From NCBI GenBank assembly GCA_038380795.1, contig CM076263.1, positions 1,689,001-1,753,000 of the forward strand: a stretch of 64,000 nt of DNA, in the 5' to 3' direction. A model generated the notes under the pieces. The model made no database searches. It saw only the letters and a program-made list of their open reading frames with translations, and was not told the DNA's origin. Source of the DNA: Pyrocephalus nanus (taxonomy: Eukaryota > Chordata > Aves > Passeriformes > Tyrannidae). Shown here piece after piece: positions 54,767-64,000 of this stretch; position 1 is the stretch's first letter; the number at the start of each line of letters is the position of its first letter. Made by a program: the position numbers and the translations under genes.

Positions 54767-57700
54767 AGGAGTGTTTTTCCCCTCTGAAATCCTCTTCCTC
54801 TCCTTGGGGGGCCCCCATCAATCATGTATGCAAATGACATAAGGAAAGACACGTGGTCTGACCAAGATCATTCCAGGGTCTTGCACCCCAGTCAGTGTGT
54901 GGGGCTCACCCTTTGCTGCACCTTGGGTAGGTGGGAGATTGATTGAAGAAGTGTGTGACAACTGCCAGGTTGCACAGGTTCAGAAAAGAGAAAGGGAGAA
55001 GGTAAGTGATGCTGTTGGTGGCCTGGGAAGCCTCTCATTTCCTGCCCTCTGAGCAGATGGATGTAGCCTTAGCAAGTCTGGAGATACATTAGTCTTCCTC
55101 TCCAAAAGCAAACCTCAGTTTTTGAGTGAAATTTGTGAAAACAGATCTCCTGAGCAGCACTTCAAGCTCTCTCTGTAAAAAGGACTGTTGGTAGAGATCC
55201 TGTTTTCTGGAGGAAACCATTTCTCACAGAGATTTTCCAGTGGGTCCCAATTTTTGCCTTCTGCCCTCACCTCTTCCACATGCTGGCTGCTGACCTTCCC
55301 CAGATGTCCTGAGGTTTACAGCCTGAGGTGCTTGTCAGAAGAGCTCTCTCTTACTTCACTGGCAGGATTTGCAGTGGCAAATGCCACGCAGTGTTGACTG
55401 CCTGGTCTTCTCTGCTTGGGCAACCTGAAATCTCGATGCTCTCCTTGCTCCCACCGCTGGTGTTGGCTCGTGGTCGGGCTGGGAAGCACTGGCTGGCGCT
55501 CCCCACGTGCTCTGCTCACACATTTTTCGTCAGCTCTGTCATGACTTAATCTGATCATCATTCAGCAGTGATGGCTAAATGGCACGGGGTGTGCTCAGCA
55601 CTAATCACTTGAAGGAGATGCATGCAAAGGTTACATCCTGGTGGTAAATGTCGCGCCCTGTGCCGTTCAGTCAGGGCTGATATTTATGTGATCGTGCTCC
55701 ACCGTGCCGGATGGGGAGCCTTCCTCCCAGAGAAACCCCAAGTATTTTGGCTGCAGCAGGACCTAACCCCCATTTCGGGGAAGTTCTGTTGGCTGCCCTC
55801 TTCCAGCAGAAGGTTCCTGCTGCTGATGGTTGGGTTGCAGCTGCCACAACGAGCATCCTTGGCTTACAGGACCTTTTGAGGGAGCAGCTTGTGTTTTACC
55901 AAGGTGTGACCTGGTGGCATCGTGGTCAGTGTTCTGGATAGGTGGACCTGGATTATTTCTGTTCTCAGTCCTGTGTCTTTTTGATGTAAAACAGAGGAAG
56001 GAGTGCCTGGCAGGTGCCTCCAGTTTAGCTCTGTGACAGTAGAGTTGAGACTCTGCATGTGGAAGGGGCCTGGCAGAGCTTTGGCCTTGATATGAAACCC
56101 ACCCATGGGTGTCCAGGTGAGGAAATCTTTTTCTGGAAAGCCACGGGGGCTGAAGGGTGTGATTGCCCTTGGAAGAGTGAGTTTATTATAGATTTAGGTA
56201 GAAGGGTGTTTTGTAATAGTGTAAAACTTGGTATAAGTTTTGCTCTCAGAAGTTTCCAGGGATGTCCAAAACCAAGACTGGAGGAAGGGAAAGGTCAGAG
56301 TGGGTTGGGGAAGAACACACAAGGAAGAATAAATGGAAAAGTTGAAAAAAAGCAACTTGCCTGGGTATGGGGATAAGGAGGAGGTGGGTCACAGCTGGGG
56401 TGAGGGCTGGATCCGGTGCCTGGGGGTGCCTACTGGAGGTGAAATAGCAGGAAACAAGCTGGGATGATCGTGATGAGGCCGATGGTGGACTGGCAGTAGG
56501 AGTGGGAAGATAAGTAGCAGCAACAGGCTGCAAGGGAGCAATTCCACAGGGTATCCTCAAACTACCAGAGAGACCTTGAGGGTGTGGGGCGTGTCATACT
56601 TGGAGTACTGAACGGTGCTTACAGCTGATCAACTACTCCACTGCCTTTTCCCATACTCCAGAGTGACAGAGGGGGGCTGTGTGGGACCAGGACGCTCAGC
56701 CCTCATCCATGCTGAGGAGCAGCAGACACCCACGAGCATGTAGGTACCAGCCTTGGTGAAGCCATCCAGGTGTGACTGCTGCATGGGGGAACGTGGGGGA
56801 AAAGCTGGGATGCACTGCAGGGGGAGCAGGGAGAGAGGGGAGGATACCCTCCTGGTTTTCTCTGGGGCACTTGGAGCTCCTCTTTGGTCGGGGGGGGTGT
56901 CCAATTCCTTGGCACTGCGGCCGCTGCTGCTGGCTGTGGTGTTCATCTCCCGCTTTCCCAGCCGTGCCAGGAGACATGAATTATGTATGGCCACTAAAAC
57001 TCTCACCCTGTTGCTTCTGATTACAGAGAAATTACGGGTTACTGGGCCAGACTGTGCAGCCGGTGACGTCTGTGGGGCTTTGATGCCCCGGGCAGAATTC
57101 GGTCAATGATGCATTGCTAAGTGCAGGTGCTCCAGCAGCAGCCTGACCTCAGCCCTGGAGCTCCTCTTTATCCCAAGCCTGGATTTCACAGGGAACATGC
57201 AAGGCCTGAGACTTGCCTCAAATCGTCTGTGTAATTTTTTTATTTTTTTTTTTTTTTTTTTTTGGGCAAGGCATCTGTTTTGGGTGCTGTTTCCCGTGAC
57301 TCAGAGGGTAAATAGCAGTTGCTGTGCTCACCTGGTTTGCTTGCTAAAAATGAATGTGAAACAGTTCAGGGGCTTGTTTCCTGGTTGTTTCCTTCTATTT
57401 CGGGCGAGTTCATCTCTGATTATGGGCTGTCAAACCTCAGAAATTCGTAGCTGTCTGTCCACTCTCTAATTTTTTTATTTTATTTTAAATGGAACAGAAA
57501 AGGAACATAGCCCTCTTTTAGTGTCAAGTCATAAATACTCCTGAGAGCAGGTGGATTTTGCAGGACTCCTGGTGTACAACAGGTGAGGATGCATGCCTGG
57601 GTAGTGATGCAAGTGTGGGGAGCAGCCCAGTTTCTTTGCAGTGGACAGTAAGTACTGAGAAGCTTTTATTACGAGCACATTAAAGCATTTATGTCCAGCT

Positions 57701-58156
57701 CCACAGGTTTCCCTTGGGCCATTTGTTGTGATATGCCATACTGGGAATGTCACGAAGAGGAGGACTGTCTTTCTGTGCTACATTTAAGACCTACAAAGCT
57801 GTAATTATAGTCATTATTTCGAGGCCGTTTCCCATTCTGTGGTGCCCAAGAGGGAAGGCAGAAGGACAGAGCTGGGCGATGAAGGCGTTGGAGCTGGTGT
57901 GGATTTGCAACCAGGCAGGGCTGTGCTTGGTGTTGGAGGAGATGGGAAGATGCAAGGGATGTCTGGGAGGAGGTGGATGCACAGTTTGTGCCCACACAGT
58001 CGCAAAGGCACACACACAGCCACACTTACACACACTTTTTTACTCATGCTGGACCACTGTCCCACGGCACAGACTGTGATGTGTCCCTGTGCCATGTGCT
58101 GGAGCTGGCTGAGATCACCTTGGCATGCAGGGGACTGTAGATAAGACAGAGCACCT

Positions 58157-58560
58157 CTCCCACGAGGAAGGGCTGAGAGAGTTGGGGTTGTTCACCCTGG
58201 AGAAGAGAGGGATCCAGGGAGACCTTAGAGCCCCTTCTAGTTCCTAAAGGGGCTACGAGAAAGATGAGGACAGTCCTTAGCAGCGCCTGTTGCAATATCA
58301 CAAGGGGTAGTGGTTTTAAACTAAAAGATGGTCCATTTAAACTACATACAAGCATGCAGGTTTTTACAGTAAGGCTGGTAAAATACTGGCACAGGTTGCC
58401 CAGAGAGGTGATGTGTGCTCCATCCCTGGAAGCTTTACAGGCCAGGTTGGGTGGGGCTCTGAGCAACCTGATCTCGTTGAAGATGTCCCTGTTCAATGGC
58501 AGGGGGTTGAATTAGATGATCTTTAAATGTGGATCCCAACTCAAACCCCTCTGTGAGTCC
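58157..58560 (+). mobile_element. CR1 LINE 3' fragment, older subfamily, ORF2 C-terminus still readable
   Basis: The left part contains 'ctgagagagttggggttgtt' and 'ctggagaagagagggatcca'. From 58,264 an 83-codon open frame reads GSGFKLKDGPFKL and then YWHRLPREVMCAPSLEALQARL, the recognisable C-terminal end of CR1 ORF2. The tail is worn ('aaacccctctgtgagtcc'). The frame lacks the endonuclease and reverse-transcriptase parts, so it is a relic. Confidence 0.92.
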
Positions 58561-60601
58561 TCCTGGATCCTGGCATCAGTCAGCTCTCATGTGCTGATGG
58601 GAATGCTGCTGATCTCCACACTTGCTGCAGAGCAGGTCCCTCTACAGGCAGGTCAGCCTTTGGGGGGAAGCAGGGTGAGGACAGGCAGCAAAAAGCTGAT
58701 GTTGAGGACTGGAATTCATCCCAGGAGGTGGGGTGTGCTTGGGGCCACACCTGAGTGTTTCCCTCCTTTGGCCACTGCCTCCCTGTGTGACCACAGCAGG
58801 TCCCTCCAGGTTTTGTGTTTCCACTGCGGTGTTGGTGGAGCATCTCTTTGCTTTTCCAGGGCAGGGATTGTCTTTGATGTTGCCAGTAGAGCTGTAGTGG
58901 CTGACCTAGCATGATAATATTCCCCCTTGGCAAGGTCTGTGGGCCTCTCTGTAGTATGGATGGGGATTTGTAATGACACAACTTCATCCAGTGCCCAAAG
59001 CCAGTAGCTGTGGTTCTTCTGATGTCTCTGTCCTTAAGGAGGTGGAAGATGTTCAGGTCTGCAGTGAAATGACCCTGGCTTGCACCAAACACCCAGACTT
59101 TTAGGTTGTTGCCTCATAAAACTAGTACAAAATACACACAGAGTTAAAAACAAAGGGATGGCTTGGATTTTCCTCCGAGCCCCAAAGATGGCCTGAGATC
59201 TGAGAGGGAGAATGGGTTTATTTCCCCCTTTTAAATCCTCTGTGTGCTCTTCACAGTGAATTTCTGGTGACTTCCATGGTGTGAGTCCCGCTCTGGCTCC
59301 GTGCATGACCTTGACCAAGCCACTCTAGGCTGAGATGCATTAAACTGATTTTGGTGGGTACCTAAATAAGGGCTGGAATCCCCATGCACCTGGTCCTCAG
59401 CTATGAAGCCCCTGAGTTAATCCCATCTGGGGACTACCCAGGCACATAAGCTTCAGTTTGTTTATCTGGTAATTGAATTCCTGTGCTCTTTTTCCCACCT
59501 GGGGGATCAGAAATGATACTTTTCTCCCAAGCTCCGTGGGGTTTATGGGGCAGCTGGAAAGATGGGGGTGCAAAAGTGTGGAGCAATCCAGAAAAATAGG
59601 GGGGGGAATTTGCCATTTATTCCTTGTGATAGTGATTTGTAAAGCCAGCTGATGCCTCTGGACTAGTGATCACAGCCTGTCAGAAGTAGTTCCTTCAGGT
59701 CTCTCTGATGCTTTGGCTTCTTTGCTTCTTTGTAGGTGGAGGTGGCTGGAATTTTAGGGCCCCAAATCTCCAGGAGATCATCTGAGCAAGTTATTTTTGC
59801 TGGGTAGTTTTTTTTTTTTTTTTTTTTTTTTTTTGCTTTTAGTGAAAAGGCCTCCTCCCTTCCCCTTCAAACCCTTCCTCTGCTCTCCATTTATTCCTCT
59901 GAAATCCTGTTTCCTTCTTCCCACCACGATTCCCTCCCTACCAGGAAAACCCAAGCTGCATATTTTAATGCTTGAGACAGACATAAAATATGATGGAAGG
60001 TCTGGGCACCTCCACTTCAAAACACATGCCGTGCCTTGTGAAGGTTTCTCCAAGCAGCCACAGCCTGCAAATGCCGAGGAGGCTGGCCTCTTGGAGAAGG
60101 TCTTTTTTGCAGGAGGTGACTGCGTGCTGGGGTTCAGAGCACCATTAAATGCAGGCTGAGTGATTCCCCTCCAATCAGCTGGTTTTCCAAGCCCTTACTC
60201 CCGTCTCCACATACCCGAGGAACAGCCTGGAGGAGCACGAGCTCCCAGTGCTGCTGGTGTAATTCACCCTCCCCAATTTTGCCATCATTTACGAGGGTGC
60301 AGCTCTGCTGGCTCTGCTGGGAGCGTTATCCCTGCGTGGTAATGGAGGAGTAGTCAGGCTTTTTTAATCACTTATTCCAAGTGTAATTCCCAGGCTGTTC
60401 TGAGTCACGCCAAGGGCTGGACAAGAAGGCGTCCCAGCCTCCGTCCCGCCGATGACATCGGTGGTGCAGAGCGCTCCCAGCCCTGCCTCTGCACACACAG
60501 CCCGGGGAAAAACAAGGTTGGGAGGAGAAAAGAGGGATGAAATGGTGCCTCCCAATGTTGGCCAGAGGGGTGGTGGATGACTGAAAGTGCTCAAGACCAG
60601 C
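58561..60601. other. unique non-coding sequence (~2 kb)
   Basis: T27 at 59,808-59,834. No exon or repeat family recognised; open frames overlap on both strands. Confidence 0.42.
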
Positions 60602-60710
60602 TCTGAGCCTGATCTAGTTGAAGATGTCCATGCCCATGACAGGGGGAGTTTGGACTAGATGACCCTCAGAGGTCCCTCCCAACCCAAAAGATTCTATGGT
60701 TCTGTGATTC
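60602..60710 (+). mobile_element. CR1 LINE 3' end fragment
   Basis: 'gagcctgatctagttgaaga', 'gtttggactagatgaccctc', 'aggtccctcccaacccaaaa', 'gattctatggttctgtgatt'. Only the terminal part survives. Confidence 0.9.
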
Positions 60711-62046
60711 CCAGGGGCTCTGTCTTTCCCATAAGGCTGCTTTGGGTGAAGGCCAGAGATACATCTGGCCAGGACCGTGGGTGCCCATCCTGGGATCCCC
60801 TGGGATGAGATTTCTGGGAAGGAAACGTCCCATCTCTCTCAACCCAGCAGGCTGGGGGAGGTTGGGTTAACAACTCATCATTGCTGGTGCCCTCAGGGGG
60901 ACAAAGCAGTTTTACTTTGTTTTGGTTTGATATTAAAGGCATCCTTTAAAGAGGGGTCAGCCCATAGATTGTCACTTTTTTGATTAAAAAATTGTAGCTG
61001 CTTGCCTGGGGTGTTTTCAAGAACAGCAAGGAAGAGACTGTATTAGGTTAATAAGTTAGGGTTTGATCAATTTTCATTATTTGCATAATAATGTCCTCTA
61101 ATTAATAGGTAATGGGCAGCCTATGGATTAATCCATGAGTGGGGTCTGCAGTCTTTCCATCAGGAAAGGGTTTTATTGCTGGGAAGTACAGCTTTTGTTT
61201 AGTTTTTCTAGTAAATTTAGTAACTGTGAGAGCCAAAGGGTGCTTGTGGGAGTGTGTGCTGTGCCTGGGGTGGCAGGGTCTTTCAGGGACAACATGCAAC
61301 TTCCCTAAATGCATCAGACCTGGAACGCAACCAGGGTTTTGTTCAAAGCCTATTGCTGGTCGACTGCAGGCAGGGGCAAGCCAAGAAGCAGTTCCTATGT
61401 TTTAATCTGCCTTAAGTAGCTTGGAAAGTAGTTGCTTGTACTGTGGCTGTGGTTTTCCCCTGTTTTGTCCTTAAAAACCTACCATGCTGTCATTTTGGTG
61501 CCCCTTCTTCATCTGCTGGATACCTTTCTTCTGGTCTACAGGCATACGAGTGGTTCCTGTCTCAGATATGTACCAGGAGGGGGATCTCTCTGTCTCCATT
61601 TCTGTTTCTTTCCTCTTTTTTGTGCTTTGGTTATGACAGTGTTTGTGATAAGTGTGACAGGATTACTTCAGACGCAGATCTTGGCATGAAGCAAAACCCT
61701 GTATGAAATTTTGGGGTGGAAAGGAGGTAGAAGATGGGAGGCCAGCCTTTTCACTGTAGGTAGGTCCTGGCAGCAGGTAGGACTCCAGGCTCAGAGAATT
61801 CCAGGATGCAGCATCCTGAAGAGCTCGCCTTGTGAGATGAAACAGGCAAAGGGATGCAGACATAGAGGAAAACTGGGAAAGCAATGGGACATAGATCCAG
61901 GATAACTGTTTCTTGGTTTTCTTCTTCACCAAACTGCCTTAACACTGTCCCACCTTAATTCTAGTGAGTGTTTTGCCCCAAGAGATTGAAGGACTCCTCC
62001 CTACATCCTGATGTGCAGGCTACAGCAGAGACCCAAGAGATATAAG
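60711..62046. other. unique non-coding sequence
   Basis: AT-rich, repeat-free part at 60,990-61,140. No exon recognised. Confidence 0.42.
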
Positions 62047-62248
62047 GAGAAAATTCTTCCCTGTGAGGGTGGGGAGGCCCTGGCACAGGTTGCCCAGAGA
62101 AGCTGTGGCTGCCCCTGGATCCCTGGAAGTGTCCAAGGCCAGGTTGGATGGGGCTTGGAGCAACCTGGTCTAGTGGAAGGTGTCCCTGCCCGTGGCAGGG
62201 GTTGGAATGAGGTGAAGGTCCCTTCCAACCCAAACCATTCTGTGATGT
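62047..62248 (+). mobile_element. CR1 LINE 3' fragment, well preserved
   Basis: 'gagaaaattcttccctgtga', 'ggttgcccagagaagctgtg', 'ggttggatggggcttggagc' and the end 'aaaccattctgtgatgtt'. Close to the common consensus of the window, so probably among the younger copies. Confidence 0.95.
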
Positions 62249-63475
62249 TGTTTCCTACAGAGATAATCATGTTGCCTTCAGAGAGGTGTTGTGGATGTGG
62301 CTTTGGCTCTGTGTTGGGATTTGCACCTGCTTTTACCAGCAGTGGGCTGAGACCTTAGAGCTTATTTAATTTCCTTTCTGTTAATCCACTCCCATCCTCA
62401 GATGGAAACTTCAGATACCTACCCAGGAAGTTTTTCCTCTTGTTTTCCACTGAAATCTTGTGAGATAGCCTTTGAGTGATGCTTATAGGCTCTGTCAGAG
62501 GAGTAGCATTGTTCTGATGGACAGCAGGTATTTTGGAATAAATGACACAAAAACCCCCCAGACTGTGGAAGTGAAAAAATGTGCTTTTTTTTTTTTGTTT
62601 TGTTGTTGCTTCTGTGGCTGCGAACAATCCCTTCTCACCAAAGGCTGCACTTCAAAAGAGGAAACACAATTTGGCTAAAATTGCCTGAATGAGGTCATAA
62701 AATTATACTCCATGAATGGTCCCGTTATTCACAAAGCACAGTTGCTGGGATGGAAATTGCTGAAGACCTTCTGCTGATACAGTGGGGAAAAGGCAGAGGT
62801 TTCATGAGCCTCCCACAGTTTAGCTGCTGGGGGGATTAATACTGATGCAGCACCCAAATACTGTGCTAGACCCCATTTGTTCTCTGCTGTACTCCAGGGG
62901 CTGTTGCTCCTTGGATGTGATCTTGAGCAGAGCTCGTCAGATACTGCTTGCAAGGGAGCACATTTAGAATACACCTCAAATGTCAAAATGTGTGTCCAGG
63001 AACCCCTTTCCCAGAGCCTGGAGCTCTTCCTTGCCATTGCTCCTTTCTGTGAGTCGCTGCTCACGCGTGGGATGTTTCTGAATGTGGTGCTGGTGGGAGA
63101 AAATACCTCGTGCAGTGGGTGCTCCACTCACCTGGAATGACAGAGAACTTCTACGTGAGCAAAACTGTTACCGAAATTATTTGCTGTGCCAGTCAGCAAG
63201 GTCTGGACTCGTTCTTGAAGCAAAGAGTCAAGGAACCTTTAATGCATCTAGCCTGGAAGAGTGCATGTGCACCAGGTCTTGGACACGCCACCTTAGTGCT
63301 TTGGTCCACACCTGGCAGGCTCTATAGGATTTCCTTCACTGCCTTGATTTTCAGCTGGAGGATTCTAGTTCATGAAAAGCCCAGGTCTGACTTCATAGCG
63401 ACAGGTTTTCAGTTTAGGAGTCCAGAGAAAATGAGCGGCCTGAAATTAATAGCTATGTTAATAGGCTTAAATTCT
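62249..63475. other. unique non-coding sequence
   Basis: No exon or repeat family recognised. A short T run lies at 62,585-62,597. Confidence 0.42.
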
Positions 63476-63708
63476 CAGAGGGCAGGGTTAGATGGGATAT
63501 TGGGAATAAATTCTTGGCTGTGAGGGTGGTGAGGCCACAGGAAAGGTTGCCCAGAGGAGCTGTGGCTGCCCCTGGATCCCTGGAAGTGTCCAAGGCCAGG
63601 TTGGATGGGGCTTAGAGCAACCTGGTCCAGTGTTTCTGCCCATGGCAGGGTGGGTAGAACTAGATGATCTTTAAAACCCCTTCCAACACAAATCATTCCA
63701 GGATTCCC
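63476..63708 (+). mobile_element. CR1 LINE 3' fragment
   Basis: 'gagggcagggttagatggga', 'aattcttggctgtgagggtg', 'ggttggatggggcttagagc'. A small deletion removes part of the 'agtggaaggtgtccctgcc' segment near 63,630. The end reads 'aatcattccaggattccc'. Confidence 0.94.
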
Positions 63709-64000
63709 AGGAGCTCTGTATTTCTCATAAGATTGCTTTTTAATTTTTTTGTAGTTCAGCAGGTGAAGAGCCAGCTTCTTTTAATAAGAGATTTTGACTG
63801 AGCTTCAGGCATCGGAAGTTAAAAATCCGCCGAAGGGCATGGATTAACTACAGAAGTGTGGAGAATGGAGGAAAGGCTGAATGCGAAGAGGCAGCTTCTT
63901 CTGTCCCTAACCTCAAAGAGGCGAGAGGTAAAGGGATCCAGAGAAAGGACAACAGGGAAAAAAGCAAAATATAGATCTCCTTCCCTTTTTTTTTTTTTTT
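63709..64000. other. unique sequence ending in a T run cut by the window
   Basis: No feature recognised except a T run from 63,986 that continues past the window edge. Confidence 0.4.

Larger units (their letters stand above)
53151..58156. other. long CR1-free unique region (~5 kb), probably intronic
   Basis: Pyrimidine tract at 53,536-53,569, a T-rich tandem repeat at 54,126-54,242, T36 at 54,730-54,765 and a T run at 57,235-57,263. The part 53,585-53,960 is AT-rich and complex. No transposon relic or exon was recognised. Confidence 0.48.

Noticed and set aside
1..64000. tRNA, rRNA or snRNA genes
   Set aside because: No B-box-like GGTTCGANNCC with a matching A-box and stem structure, and no other structural RNA signature, was noticed on either strand.

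Overview
The window looks like nuclear DNA from a bird. The main evidence is about thirty 5'-truncated copies of the avian non-LTR retrotransposon CR1. They are recognisable by the 3' end (a ...CCTTCCAACCCAAACCATTCTGTGATTCT-type tail in fragments), by reverse-transcriptase relics (FADD, QRDLDRL, LEKRRL) and by their occurrence on both strands. The diffuse unique sequence, C-rich minisatellites, (CA)n and poly-T/poly-A tracts also fit a vertebrate. There is no bacterial-style gene organisation. A passerine or other neoavian is likely, but I cannot fix the species.

Layout. Positions 1-32,600 look intergenic or intronic: unique sequence with scattered CR1 pieces, a large 14-bp C-rich minisatellite (6,970-8,058), a second C-rich minisatellite next to it (8,141-8,584), an A/C-rich low-complexity tract (13,860-14,035), a (CA)n microsatellite (18,874-18,924), and a CR1-free stretch of about 5.7 kb (18,925-24,674) holding a palindromic pair of POU octamers. 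A long CR1 copy (32,598-33,305) ends directly at a CpG island.

The CpG island (about 33,310-34,000) is the one place where a gene clearly seems to begin. It has two reverse CCAAT boxes 31 bp apart, GC boxes, a CACGTG E-box, and a GC-rich leader that ends in a strong splice donor at 33,982. This suggests a plus-strand gene whose first exon is non-coding, apart from a 14-codon upstream ORF. A possible 73-bp second exon at 34,945-35,017 ends two bases after an ATG. The remaining 29 kb would then be large intron: a (CCCGT/CCCAT)n array, a minisatellite of about 47 bp, more CR1 pieces, and long AT-rich unique stretches that resemble conserved non-coding DNA. I could not identify the gene, and I found no convincing protein-coding exon.

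Nearly all long open reading frames are artefacts of minisatellites, CpG-rich DNA or CR1 relics. No RNA gene, CRISPR array, prokaryotic element or intact transposon was recognised.
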